Below are positions 45,592 to 54,615 of a stretch of DNA of 64,000 bases, piece by piece (position 1 is the first letter of the stretch; each line of letters opens with the position of its first letter). The notes under the pieces are model-generated. The model worked only from the letters and a program-made list of their open reading frames with translations, was not told the DNA's origin and did no database searches. Source of the DNA: Oceanirhabdus sp942490885 (lineage in GTDB: Bacteria; Bacillota; Clostridia; Clostridiales; Clostridiaceae); contig CALNYT010000002.1 of assembly GCA_942490885.1 (NCBI GenBank), forward strand, positions 434,001-498,000, read 5' to 3'. The position numbers were made by a program, and so were the translations under genes.

Positions 45592-46178
45592 GGAAAAGCC
45601 TCCTTAGTATTAAATAAATATTTTTTTATATTTAATAAATAATCAAATAAGTACTACTAAGTATCGATTAATGGAAGAATGGTAAAGGTATCTCAGCGAA
45701 GTAATTAATTTACACAAGTCTCAAAATGGTTAATGGGTGGATATTTTGAGTCGTATATAAATAGAATTTTGCGGTAATGTATTTATACCATTATAAAATT
45801 GAATTATTAATTTTATAAAGTCCTGAAATAAAGATTTATTAATTCAAAAAAAGATTAAGTTTGTACAAATCTTTAATATTATTATTAATTTTAATCAGGA
45901 TTTTATCCTGTTAATGATATACATAGTATATTTAATATATACACATTGAAATTTATTGTATAAATTTCATGAAATAAATTCAACAAAAGAATCCTATAAC
46001 GCGACTAAAATCACCAGTTTATTTTGAATGTGCATTAAAATAAAACTCTTTCAATTAAATTAAATAATTGAAAGAGTTTTATTAACGTAAAGACTTATAT
46101 TAAAAAAAGAAAAATAGTACAGGCATTAGAAATATGTAAATATACGAGCATACTGATTAGTTACTTATTTAATATCCC
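45592..46178. other. 587-bp intergenic region, no gene
   Basis: Between two DUF1450 paralogues. It holds a strong hairpin at 46041-46081 and otherwise only AT-rich DNA with no open frame that looks coding. A promoter for the 45364-45591 gene should lie near its right end but was not clear. Confidence 0.6.
46041..46081. terminator. Terminator for the second DUF1450 gene
   Basis: TAAAACTCTTTCAATTA pairs perfectly (17 bp) with TAATTGAAAGAGTTTTA around a seven-base loop, about 100 bp beyond the minus-strand gene's stop. Confidence 0.75.
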
Positions 46179-46403
46179 TTAACTTAAGAGTTGGTTCATG
46201 ATTTTATTATATAGCGTTTCTGCAGTATCAGCGGAAATAAATTCGTCATCAATCAATGCAAAAGGTCCTTCAGCACATTCACCACAATGTCCAAGACAAG
46301 GAGATACTTCTACTTTTGTATCTTTCAATGTTTCTTTTAGTTTATTAACTACATTTTCTGTTTCATAACCAAAATTATTTTCACAGAACTTAATTACTTT
46401 CAT
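46179..46403 (-). CDS. DUF1450 protein, second paralogue
   Basis: 74 residues behind GGAGGTAG. Cys residues in VIKFCENNF, SPCLGHCGECAEGP retain the family pattern. It is a duplicate of the 45364-45591 gene, with its own terminator, so the two are transcribed separately. A nine-G run and a REP-like palindrome follow upstream. Confidence 0.7.
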   Translation of the reverse strand: MKVIKFCENNFGYETENVVNKLKETLKDTKVEVSPCLGHCGECAEGPFALIDDEFISADTAETLYNKIMNQLLS

Positions 46404-46500
46404 TTAACACTACCTCCGATTATTTAACTTTTCTTCTATTATTATTTTTTTAAAAACAATTTTTATTCTCATTAGTGTATGGGAATAAATGGGGGGGGGT

Positions 46501-46545
46501 GGGGACGGTTCATTAATTTTCTGAGAAAATTAATGAACCGTCCCC
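46501..46545. repeat. REP-like palindrome, copy 3
   Basis: GGGGACGGTTCATTAATTTT and its complement around a short loop, in the divergent gap between a DUF1450 gene and a DUF1622 gene. A run of nine G and a T sits directly before it. Confidence 0.9.
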
Positions 46546-46619
46546 CTGCTTGCTTATATGAATTTATTTTCATAGTATAAGAAATACTAATATTCAGAAA
46601 ACAAAATAGGAGTGATCTC

Positions 46620-47006
46620 ATGAATTTAGAAGAGATATTTCGTATAGTAGTAATTAATATTGTGCGTGTACTCGAAGGGATGGGGATTTTCGTTATAATT
46701 GTAGCCGCTGGACAGACTTTCTATTGTTATATTAAAAGTATGTTTAATCCTGATAAGAGGATGATTAGAATTCAGTTTGCCAAGACTATGGTTCTTGCTC
46801 TAGAGTTTAAGCTTGCTAGTGAAATAATAAGAAGTGTAGTCATTGAAAAAGTTGAAGACCTCTATGTATTAGGTGCTGTAATAGCTATAAGAGTAATCCT
46901 TACATTTGTAATTCATTGGGAAATAAAAACTGATATGGAACAGAAAAAAAGTGATGATAATTCGAATGACTATGAGAATATAAAAAAAAATGATGAAAAT
47001 TGCTAA
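46620..47006 (+). CDS. DUF1622 membrane protein
   Basis: 128 residues behind AGGAGTGATC. Three hydrophobic segments; the middle cytoplasmic loop with IRIQFAKTMVLALEFKLASE is the hallmark of DUF1622. The C-terminal 25 residues are acidic and Asn-rich. Function unknown. Confidence 0.75.
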   Translation: MNLEEIFRIVVINIVRVLEGMGIFVIIVAAGQTFYCYIKSMFNPDKRMIRIQFAKTMVLALEFKLASEIIRSVVIEKVEDLYVLGAVIAIRVILTFVIHWEIKTDMEQKKSDDNSNDYENIKKNDENC

Positions 47007-47061
47007 TATAATAAGTATGAATAATGGTTAGAGTGTAAAAAAGAATGAGGAGGAGATACTT

Positions 47062-47721
47062 ATGAGAATTCCTAAACATATAGGGGTTATCCCAGATGGT
47101 AATAGGAGATGGGCTGTTGCTCAAGGTATGACAAAAGATAGAGGATATGATGGAGGAATAGATCCTGGTTTGGAGCTATTCAAACTATGTGAAAAAGAAG
47201 GGGTGGATGAAATTACATATTATGGTTTTACCACGGACAATACAAAACGGCCAAAAGAACAGAGATTAGCATTTACAAAAGCATGCATAGATGCTGTTGA
47301 GATACTTTCTAAGGAAAATGCATCACTACTTGTAGTTGGAAATACAGAATCACCTATGTTTCCAAAAGAACTTCTTAAGTATACAAAAAGAACTGAATTT
47401 GGTGAAGGAAAGATTAAAGTGAATTTCTTAGTAAACTATGGATGGAAGTGGGATTTAAATAGTCTTAAGGAAACAAATGAAAATAATAAAAATATTAAAA
47501 ATAATAGAAATATAATAAATCATATTAAGTCAAATGACATTTCAAGATTGGATTTAATCATAAGATGGGGAGGTAGAAGAAGATTAAGTGGATTTTTACC
47601 TGTTCAATCAATTTATGCAGATTTTTATGTTATAGATGATTTCTGGCCGCAATTCAAGGTAGAACAATTTTATGATGCCTTAAAATGGTACGATGAGCAG
47701 GATATTACTTTAGGGGGATAA
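47062..47721 (+). CDS. Undecaprenyl diphosphate synthase-like cis-prenyltransferase
   Basis: 219 residues behind GAGGAGAT. The first motif HIGVIPDGNRRWA carries the catalytic Asp; then YYGFTTDNTKRP and a C-terminal LDLIIRWGGRRRLSGFLP and SIYADFYVIDDFWPQF corresponding to the RTSGExRxSxFLxWQ and exit region. It condenses isopentenyl diphosphate in cis to a longer prenyl diphosphate. It is shorter and more diverged than the essential UppS, so it is probably a paralogue with a different product. The adjacent CrtI-like gene suggests a dedicated isoprenoid route. Confidence 0.75.
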   Translation: MRIPKHIGVIPDGNRRWAVAQGMTKDRGYDGGIDPGLELFKLCEKEGVDEITYYGFTTDNTKRPKEQRLAFTKACIDAVEILSKENASLLVVGNTESPMFPKELLKYTKRTEFGEGKIKVNFLVNYGWKWDLNSLKETNENNKNIKNNRNIINHIKSNDISRLDLIIRWGGRRRLSGFLPVQSIYADFYVIDDFWPQFKVEQFYDALKWYDEQDITLGG

Positions 47722-47765
47722 TTTTTTATTACAGATCATTTATGAGTAATCATGTGAAGGGATAG

Positions 47766-49250
47766 ATGGTTTTGAACAGGAAAGCAATAATAATTGGTGC
47801 GGGAATAGGAGGAATGGCTACAGCGATTAGATTATTAAATAGAGGTTTTAAAGTTCAAATATTTGAAAAAGAAAAATCAATAGGTGGAAAGGTAAACATT
47901 CTCGAAAAAGATGGTTTCAAATTTGATTTAACAGCATCTATTTTGATGACACCAGATATATACAAAGAAATATTTTTTGATATTGGGAAAAATCCAGATG
48001 AATATTTAAAATTTAATAAAATAGATCCCTTCTATAGAGTTTTTTTTGAAACGGGAAATTATATGGATTTTTATGAAAATATTAATGAAACTATAGAAGC
48101 GATAGAAGCTATTTCAACACAAGATAGTATAGGGTACATGAGATTTATTGATAATACTTACGAAAAATATAAAATTTCAGATGAAAATTTCTTGAGATGT
48201 AATTTCGATGAGTTTAATAGTTTTTTTAATATAAAAACATTTAAAAAGGTATTCAAACTAAAACCATTTAAATCTACGTATAATTATCTAAAGAAGTATA
48301 TTAAAGATGAGAGAATAATAAACTTTTTATGTTTTCAAGCCATGTATATTGGTGTATCGCCATTTAAGGGGTCAAACGTTTATACATTGATTCCTTTAGT
48401 ATCGCAATTGTACGGATTAAAGCTGCTAGATGGTGGCATGTATTCTTATATAAAGGCTCTTGAGCAAGTAATAAAAGAACTTGGGGGAGAAATATTTACA
48501 GAATCTAAGGTTGATAAAATCTTGATTAACGAAGGAGTCGCAGAGGGTATAGTTACAAATGATAATATTTATAAAAGTGATATAGTAGTGTGTAATGCTG
48601 AATATTCATACTCAGTAAAAGAGTTAATAGGTGAAGAGTTTAGGACTCTAAAAGATAAAACTTTAAAGCATTCACCTTCAGTTTTTATTATTTATTTAGG
48701 ATTAGATAAGAAATATAAAAAGTTAATGGTGCATAATCATTTTTTATCAAAGAACTTCAGGAATAGTATTGAAAGTTTTTTTAATGGGATAATATGTTCA
48801 AATCCATCTATCTATATATATTCTCCAAGTAGAATTGATTCAAACATGGCACCTCCTGGATGTGATTCAATTAATGTAATGATAAGAGTACCTAATTTAA
48901 TGCAATCAGGAGAAAAGTGGGATAAAGATTATATTCAAAGTATAAGGAATAATCTTATTGATAAAATTAAGATGATAGAGGGATTGGAGGATATAGAGGA
49001 ACATATTATTCTTGAGGAATATTTAACTCCTAATGATTTAAGAGAGAGATTTAATACATATGGTGGATGTGCTTTTTCACTAAGTCACAATCTTCTCCAA
49101 ACAAATTATTTTAAACCACATATAAAACATAAAAAGATAAAAAATCTTTATTTCACAGGGGGGGCAATTCATCCAGGAACTGGGGTGTCATTGGTACTGT
49201 TAAATAGCAAACTATTAATGGAATCAGTATTGAGAGATTTGAAAAAATAG
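47766..49250 (+). CDS. CrtI/CrtN-family phytoene desaturase-like oxidoreductase
   Basis: 494 residues behind GTGAAGGG. N-terminal FAD-binding motif IIGAGIGGMATAIRLLNRG and VQIFEKEKSIGGKV, and a C-terminal LYFTGGAIHPGTGVSLVLL, both typical of CrtI/CrtN carotenoid desaturases, which are FAD enzymes bound to membranes. It follows a cis-prenyltransferase gene by 44 bp, so the pair may make and oxidise one polyprenyl product. No phytoene synthase lies nearby, so an ordinary carotenoid is unlikely. Confidence 0.8.
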   Translation: MVLNRKAIIIGAGIGGMATAIRLLNRGFKVQIFEKEKSIGGKVNILEKDGFKFDLTASILMTPDIYKEIFFDIGKNPDEYLKFNKIDPFYRVFFETGNYMDFYENINETIEAIEAISTQDSIGYMRFIDNTYEKYKISDENFLRCNFDEFNSFFNIKTFKKVFKLKPFKSTYNYLKKYIKDERIINFLCFQAMYIGVSPFKGSNVYTLIPLVSQLYGLKLLDGGMYSYIKALEQVIKELGGEIFTESKVDKILINEGVAEGIVTNDNIYKSDIVVCNAEYSYSVKELIGEEFRTLKDKTLKHSPSVFIIYLGLDKKYKKLMVHNHFLSKNFRNSIESFFNGIICSNPSIYIYSPSRIDSNMAPPGCDSINVMIRVPNLMQSGEKWDKDYIQSIRNNLIDKIKMIEGLEDIEEHIILEEYLTPNDLRERFNTYGGCAFSLSHNLLQTNYFKPHIKHKKIKNLYFTGGAIHPGTGVSLVLLNSKLLMESVLRDLKK

Positions 49251-49271
49251 AAACAAAATAGGAGACAAATT

Positions 49272-49315
49272 GGGGACGGTTCATTAAAACTTTTAATGTT
49301 TTAATGAACCGTCCC
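49272..49315. repeat. REP-like palindrome, copy 4
   Basis: GGGGACGGTTCATTAAAAC and GTTTTAATGAACCGTCCC around a short loop, in a tandem gap. Flanked by GACAAA on the left and GTTTGTC on the right, an outer extension shared with copies 7 and 10. Confidence 0.9.
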
Positions 49316-49471
49316 TGGTTTGTCTGGGTTTGTCTTACTAAGTTTACACTAGATTTATTTTTGGTGTATAATTATTGAAGATAAATTATATTGTATAAAT
49401 ATTTAATTCATAAGGTTATTTATTAAATGTAAATAGAAACTTATAGATACGAGTGAGGGGGAATTTTTAGA

Positions 49472-49816
49472 ATGAATATTCAAATTTTTGGTACTAAGAA
49501 ATGTTTTGAAACCAAGAAGGCAGAAAGATATTTTAAAGAGAGAAGAATAAAATATCAATTGATTGATCTTAATAGTAAAGAATTGAGTAAAGGTGAATTT
49601 ACTAGTGTGCTAGCTGGTGTTAAGGGTGTGAAGAATCTTATTGATATGAATTCTAAATCATATACTAAATCAGATTTAGCTAACGTAAGAAGTGATAGTG
49701 CTAGAGAAGAGATATTGTTCAATAATCAGAAATTATGTAAAACTCCTATTGTTAGAAATGGGAAGAACGCTACAGTTGGTTATCAACCTGAAATTTGGAG
49801 GAGTTGGGAAGAGTAA
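49472..49816 (+). CDS. ArsC/Spx-family thioredoxin-fold protein
   Basis: 114 residues behind GAGTGAGGGGG. Cys11 in FGTKKCFETKKAERYF is in the position of the ArsC/YffB catalytic Cys; KTPIVRNGKNATVGYQPEIW is the family C-terminal segment. It lacks the CXXC of Spx and so is nearer YffB/ArsC-like reductases. It may reduce arsenate or another oxidised thiol substrate, or be regulatory; the substrate is not known. Confidence 0.7.
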   Translation: MNIQIFGTKKCFETKKAERYFKERRIKYQLIDLNSKELSKGEFTSVLAGVKGVKNLIDMNSKSYTKSDLANVRSDSAREEILFNNQKLCKTPIVRNGKNATVGYQPEIWRSWEE

Positions 49817-49825
49817 TTAAAAGCT

Positions 49826-49880
49826 TAATAGGGGACGGTTCATTAATTTATTTAAAAAATTAATGAACCGTCCCCTATTA
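49826..49880. repeat. REP-like palindrome, copy 5
   Basis: Perfect stem of 24 bp beginning TAATAGGGGACGGTTCATTA, between convergent genes. The outer TAATA/TATTA pairs extend beyond the core. Confidence 0.9.
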
Positions 49881-49901
49881 AAAGTTAGTAGTCAAATGAC
49901 A

Positions 49902-50810
49902 TTACTCAAATTTCAAGGAAGTACTAAGTCTATCTTCTCCAATTATCGTGTTTTTGAAAATTTCCTGCGTTTTATCTAGATAAATAATTGGATCATCCAA
50001 ACTAGGGCTAAAATGAGTTAACCAAAGTTCTTTTACATTACTGTTTTTAGCTAGTCGAGCAGCTTCACTAAATAGCATATGTTTATTTTGAATTGCTTTT
50101 GATAGCTCACAATCGTCACCATACATTCCTTCACAAATAAATAAATCAGAATCATATACGAAATTATTTAATTCTGGTATTGGTCTAGTATCAGTACAGT
50201 AACAAATTTTCAATCCCTTTCTATCATCCCCTAAAACCATATTAGGTGTATATGTAATACCTTCATGTTCGACTATTTCACCAGATTGAAGATTAGACCA
50301 ATAAATCCTAGGAATATTATTTTCTAAAGCCTTATTAACGTTGAATTTTTTCTTTCTCTTAATATTTAAAGAATAACAAACAGTGGGGATTGAGTGCTCT
50401 ACAGGTAATGCGTGTATATCAATTCCATTATGATGAAATTGAGTTACTCTATCTTCGGCACACTCTAAAAATTTTAATTCATAAGGTAGTGCCATACACA
50501 GTTTCAATAGACCACTTAGTATATCTTTAGATTGTGTAGGGGCAACTAGGAGCAATGGATCTACACGACCTGAATTGCCAATTGTCAGAAGCAATCCAGG
50601 TAAACCTGCTACATGATCAGCGTGAATGTGAGTTAAACAAATTATATCTATATTTTTAAATCCAGAATGGGCAATTTTCATTGATACTTGAGTTCCTTCA
50701 CCACAATCAATGAGTATACTTTTCCCATTATGACTCACAAATAGTGAGGTTAATGAACGGCTAGGAGTAGGAAGACTACCACCACAACCTAATAACGTAA
50801 TATCTATCAT
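49902..50810 (-). CDS. rnz: Ribonuclease Z
   Basis: 302 residues from ATG behind AAGGATGAA. Metallo-beta-lactamase fold with HIHADHVAGLPG (HxHxDH), LPVEHSIPT, CYCTDTRPIP and LTHFSPS, all metal-binding positions of RNase Z, which processes the 3' ends of tRNA precursors. Length is normal. A REP-like palindrome follows its 3' end. Divergent from the pentapeptide protein. Confidence 0.9.
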   Translation of the reverse strand: MIDITLLGCGGSLPTPSRSLTSLFVSHNGKSILIDCGEGTQVSMKIAHSGFKNIDIICLTHIHADHVAGLPGLLLTIGNSGRVDPLLLVAPTQSKDILSGLLKLCMALPYELKFLECAEDRVTQFHHNGIDIHALPVEHSIPTVCYSLNIKRKKKFNVNKALENNIPRIYWSNLQSGEIVEHEGITYTPNMVLGDDRKGLKICYCTDTRPIPELNNFVYDSDLFICEGMYGDDCELSKAIQNKHMLFSEAARLAKNSNVKELWLTHFSPSLDDPIIYLDKTQEIFKNTIIGEDRLSTSLKFE

Positions 50811-50998
50811 TTAATTTCATCCTTCCATATATGTATTAAGTAAAGTGCTATATCTCTATATTATACTAAAAAATGGTATAATATAAAGAAATATATTAAT
50901 TTGTGTAGAAAAAAGGTTAATGCCGTAAAAATAATATATGGTGAGTTTTATTGAATAGAATCCAAAACATTACCAAAGAAAGAAGAGTGAGTATAATA

Positions 50999-51643
50999 AT
51001 GAATGAGATAAAAATTTTAGAACCTAGAATATCGAATTATGCTAAACAGACAATTAAAGATATTGAATTTATGACAGATGATGAGATTATTGAAAACTGT
51101 ACTTTGAGAAATACTATACTAATTAATAATTGTACAGAGTATTTAACTATTAAAAATTCATACGTTGAAAGCGTAAGATTTAATGGAAGTGAGCTAAGAA
51201 ATATAGATGCTAGTGACTGTATATTTTATAAATGCGATTTTTCAAATGTATACTTAAGTGAGGGGATATTTCATAGAGCTAAATTTATAGAATGTAAAAT
51301 GATTGGTTCAATCTTAGCGGGAGCATCATTACAGCATGTTGAATTTAGAGAATGTAATTTAGATTACTCATCTTTCAAGTTTTCGAGAATTAAAAAAATT
51401 GAATTTAACCACTGTAGTTTGGTTAACACTGATCTAGGAAGTTCAGAGTTGGGGCAGATCATTTTTAACGAATCTAATCTTCAAGAAGCAGAATTTTCAG
51501 GATGTAATCTTTCAGGTATAGATTTTACTACTTGCAATATAGAGGGAATTATTGTTAGGATAGATGATTTAAATAATGCAATTGTAACAGCTGAGCAAGC
51601 TGTGGAGTTGGCTAAATTGATGGGAATTAAGGTTGTTAGGTAA
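50999..51643 (+). CDS. Pentapeptide repeat protein
   Basis: The ATG at 50999, behind GAAGAGTGAG, is preferred over TTG at 50951. 214 residues with about 30 pentapeptide-like units (A/C-D/N-L/F-X-X), e.g. SELRNIDASDCIFYKCDF, SLQHVEFRECNLDYSSF and ANLQEAEFSGCNLSGIDF-type stretches, which fold as a right-handed beta helix. Function unknown; some members mimic DNA and protect gyrase. No signal peptide. Confidence 0.8.
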   Translation: MNEIKILEPRISNYAKQTIKDIEFMTDDEIIENCTLRNTILINNCTEYLTIKNSYVESVRFNGSELRNIDASDCIFYKCDFSNVYLSEGIFHRAKFIECKMIGSILAGASLQHVEFRECNLDYSSFKFSRIKKIEFNHCSLVNTDLGSSELGQIIFNESNLQEAEFSGCNLSGIDFTTCNIEGIIVRIDDLNNAIVTAEQAVELAKLMGIKVVR

Positions 51644-51676
51644 AAGTCAGAGTTAGTAGACAAACAAGGCAAACAA

Positions 51677-51719
51677 GGGACGGTTCATTATTTTTATTAG
51701 GAAATTAATGAACCGTCCC
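51677..51719. repeat. REP-like palindrome, copy 6
   Basis: GGGACGGTTCATTA...TTAATGAACCGTCCC with one inner mismatch region. Preceded by GACAAACAAGGCAAACAAGG, an outer-arm sequence. Confidence 0.85.
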
Positions 51720-51772
51720 ATGGTTTGATTATTATTTTAAAATAACTAAATTATTAAAAGGGGATGAGCATT

Positions 51773-52282
51773 GTGTGTTTGAAGGAAGAAATATTAGATC
51801 TTGTGAATGAAAAAGATGAAATTATTGGGCAAGCATCAAGAATAGAAGTAAGTATGGATGGAGTAAAGAATTATAGAGTTATTAATGCTTTCATAAGAAA
51901 TAAAGAAGGACAATTATGGATACCAAGAAGAACTGCTAACAAGAGAATGTTTCCATTGACTTTGGATATGAGTGTGGGAGGTCATGTTGGACGTGGTGAA
52001 TCTTATCTTCAGGGATTTGAACGAGAGCTTTTTGAAGAATTGAATATAAGACTTGAAGATGTGGAATATAGAGAAGTATTATATTTGAATCCTTATAAAT
52101 GTGACGTATCATCTTTTATGAAAGTATATGTAATTAGTCTTGATTATACTCCTGATTATAATAAATTAGATTTTATTGAAGGCTATTGGCTTATGCCTGA
52201 GGAAGTAATTGAAAGGATAACCGAGGGGGATAGTGCGAAGAGTGACTTAATCAAAGTGATAAAGCTCTTGTATACGAAGTAA
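51773..52282 (+). CDS. Nudix hydrolase
   Basis: The GTG at 51773 has AAAAGGGG at correct spacing, whereas the ATG at 51764 directly abuts it, so the GTG is preferred. About 169 residues. The Nudix box is GGHVGRGESYLQGFERELFE followed by ELNI, matching GX5EX7REUXEEXGU. It cleaves a nucleoside diphosphate linked to another group; the form with INAFIRNKEGQLWIPRR resembles isopentenyl-diphosphate isomerase-like or YfcD-type hydrolases. Substrate unknown. Confidence 0.85.
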   Translation: MCLKEEILDLVNEKDEIIGQASRIEVSMDGVKNYRVINAFIRNKEGQLWIPRRTANKRMFPLTLDMSVGGHVGRGESYLQGFERELFEELNIRLEDVEYREVLYLNPYKCDVSSFMKVYVISLDYTPDYNKLDFIEGYWLMPEEVIERITEGDSAKSDLIKVIKLLYTK

Positions 52283-52283
52283 G

Positions 52284-52344
52284 GACAAACAAGGGACGGT
52301 TCATTAAAATTCTACAAATTTTAATGAACCGTCCCTTGTTTGTC
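52284..52344. repeat. REP-like palindrome, copy 7
   Basis: The most extended copy: perfect 28-bp stem from GACAAACAAGGGACGG with a five-base loop. It lies 120 bp upstream of the RAYT gene, within the densest cluster of copies. Confidence 0.95.
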
Positions 52345-52467
52345 TCAGTTATAAATTATTCAAAAAATTATATAAAAATATAAAATAATGAATAAAACGA
52401 ACTAATGTTGGTATAATTATAATTAGTAAAATAAAATTTTGATTAATTGTAGGAAGGAATGAGTATT

Positions 52468-53397
52468 ATGCCAAGAGCTGCTAGAAAGAAAATTGAGAAT
52501 GGAATCTATCATATCATATGCAAGTCAAACTCGGATTCTTTGCTTTTTAGAGAAGAAAGTGACAAAGAAAGGTATACAGTAATTCTTAATAAGTACAAAC
52601 AACAATATGGAGTTAAAATATATGCAATTTGCTTTATGGATAATCATGTACATTTTATTATAGAAACTTGTGGAGCTGATCTATCTTCTATAATGAAGAG
52701 TGTCAATGGTTGTTATGTTCAATATTATAACAAAAAATACGATAGAACTGGATCACTAATGGGGGAAAGATTTAAAAGTAAGCTCATAGAGGATGAACAA
52801 AATTTAGCTAATGCATCTTTATATGTTCACAAGAATGCAAAAGACTTACCAAAATGGAAAAACAAAATTGAAGAATATCCTTATTCAAGTTTAGGAATAT
52901 ATTTAGGACTACAAGAAGATCCGTATGATTTAATTGACCCAGGATATGTTATGAGGTTTTTTAATAATAACATCGATGAGGCTAGAAAAGCATATGTTGC
53001 AAGATTAGAATTAGATGATAGAATAAATTATGAAATTAAGTATAATATGAATGAAAATGAAAAATGCGAATATAGAAGCGAAAGAAAGATATTGTATAAA
53101 GAGTTAGAACCGAGTGTGATTGTTGACCAGGTTTGCAAACTTCTTGATACTGAGAAAAAATATTTATTTATTAAAAGTAATCCATATGGAAAGAAGATAA
53201 GAGCTATGGTTGCATTTTTCATGAGAAAATATTGTGGATTTACTCAAAGAGAGATATGTGATTTTATTGGTAATATTACTCAATCAACTGTATCCATATT
53301 ATGTAGCAAAGCATATGATATGATTTCAGAATATGATTTAGATAGTATATTTGAGATTTTTGCTAATAATTGTTCAACTAAAAAATGTGTGATATAA
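52468..53397 (+). CDS. REP-associated tyrosine transposase (RAYT), Y1 family
   Basis: The ATG at 52468 has AGGAAGG at good spacing and is preferred over ATG 52459. 309 residues: Y1 transposase domain beginning PRAARKKIENGIYHIICKSN, HUH motif NHVHFII at about 59-65, and the catalytic Tyr region YVQYYNKKYDRTGSLMGERF. The C-terminal third (about 235-300) is a helix-turn-helix like DnaA's DNA-binding domain (FTQREICDFIGNITQSTVS). RAYTs are single-copy proteins thought to mobilise or process REP palindromes; ten such palindromes lie in this window, eight within 12 kb of this gene. Confidence 0.88.
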   Translation: MPRAARKKIENGIYHIICKSNSDSLLFREESDKERYTVILNKYKQQYGVKIYAICFMDNHVHFIIETCGADLSSIMKSVNGCYVQYYNKKYDRTGSLMGERFKSKLIEDEQNLANASLYVHKNAKDLPKWKNKIEEYPYSSLGIYLGLQEDPYDLIDPGYVMRFFNNNIDEARKAYVARLELDDRINYEIKYNMNENEKCEYRSERKILYKELEPSVIVDQVCKLLDTEKKYLFIKSNPYGKKIRAMVAFFMRKYCGFTQREICDFIGNITQSTVSILCSKAYDMISEYDLDSIFEIFANNCSTKKCVI

Positions 53398-53496
53398 TTT
53401 TTTTGAAAAGTAATAAACATAAATTGTAAAAAACAACACTAAATCTTAAAGGTAAAATAATATAGATTTTGATAAGATAAGTTTTTGGAGGTACTA

Positions 53497-54402
53497 ATGG
53501 AGTATTTTATGATTGGTATGTACGGAAAAGTAGATGAAAAAAAATTTAAAAGGGACTATGTTTCAGGATTTAGGGGAATTGAAGTATGCTCATTTGAAGA
53601 TTTGAATGATATTAATAGATTACTTCAACTTAAAAAGACTAAAAATTTTGAAATATCTGTACATTTTCCTTTGAAAAAGACTAAATATAAGGGAAGAGAC
53701 CCTTTATTTTTATCATTAGATAGAAAAATAAGAGAAGGAGAATATACTAGGATTGAAGAGGAAATTAAATTAATAATTCAAAATAAAATAAATCCTAAAT
53801 ATATATTAATGCATTTTCCTAAACCAGTTATTATTGCAGAAAATTTTAATCTGAATCTTTGGAAATTTTCTAGTAGAAAAGAATATTATTATGAATCTGA
53901 AATAAACTTTGAGTTTTTTAAAGAATTAACTGAAAAGTTTATACACATGTTTTCAATATTAGGAGAGAAATATCGATTTACGCCTGTAATGGAATTGGAT
54001 GCGATAAATAAATATATATACGAAGAAGAATTTTTAGAGAACATATTAAAAAAATATTCAAATGTAAAATTGTGTCTGGATACAGGGAGATTGGCTTTAC
54101 AAGAAATTATTGATACTAAGTTTGAAGCTAAAAGAGTTGTTGAAAAATTTATAGATTATACTGAAGTAGTTCATGTGTGGAATTTGAGAGTGAATAATGG
54201 TATACAGGAGTATCATTATCCTGTATTAGATAATCAAAAAATTCAAGAGGGATGGGGTAATGTCAAAGGAATACTAGAGGCCATGTCTTCAACGAAAAAT
54301 AAATTAATGGTTTTATTTGAACATGATTCTAGTTTGATAAACAATGATGAATTATTATCATGCTACAATTATGTCCAGGAAAAATTACAAGGTATGAAAT
54401 AA
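53497..54402 (+). CDS. TIM-barrel sugar isomerase/epimerase-like protein
   Basis: The ATG at 53497, behind TTGGAGGT, is preferred over TTG 53485. 301 residues of AP-endonuclease-2/xylose isomerase-like fold; VMELDAINKY, KLCLDTGRLALQE, VVHVWNLRVNNG and VLFEHDSSL provide the Glu, Asp, His and Glu expected at the metal site. Probable isomerase, epimerase or endonuclease-like enzyme of unknown substrate. Confidence 0.6.
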   Translation: MEYFMIGMYGKVDEKKFKRDYVSGFRGIEVCSFEDLNDINRLLQLKKTKNFEISVHFPLKKTKYKGRDPLFLSLDRKIREGEYTRIEEEIKLIIQNKINPKYILMHFPKPVIIAENFNLNLWKFSSRKEYYYESEINFEFFKELTEKFIHMFSILGEKYRFTPVMELDAINKYIYEEEFLENILKKYSNVKLCLDTGRLALQEIIDTKFEAKRVVEKFIDYTEVVHVWNLRVNNGIQEYHYPVLDNQKIQEGWGNVKGILEAMSSTKNKLMVLFEHDSSLINNDELLSCYNYVQEKLQGMK

Positions 54403-54454
54403 AATTAGACAAGCTGTTGTAATCATCATATATATTGATTAGGGAATTAGGGGA

Positions 54455-54509
54455 ATTTTAGGGACGGTTCATTAATTTCTTGAAAAAATTAATGAACCGT
54501 CCCTAAAAT
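54455..54509. repeat. REP-like palindrome, copy 8
   Basis: Perfect 24-bp stem starting ATTTTAGGGACGGTTCATTA with a seven-base loop. Its right arm runs into the 13-bp tandem repeat. Confidence 0.9.
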
Positions 54510-54568
54510 AACAAATTAAAATAACAAATTAAAATAACAAATTAAAATAACAAACTAAAATAACAAAC
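54504..54568 (+). repeat. 13-bp tandem repeat, five units
   Basis: Five units of TAAAATAACAAAT (last two end in C), directly adjoining REP-like copy 8. The first unit overlaps the outer edge of the palindrome's right arm. Confidence 0.9.
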
Positions 54569-54615
54569 AATAAACAGAAAAATATCACTACCAGGTAAAT
54601 AAGAGGAGGTATTTT

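Noticed and set aside
45592..46178. Small genes in the gap between DUF1450 paralogues
   Set aside because: Only short AT-rich frames without ribosome binding sites or protein-like composition.
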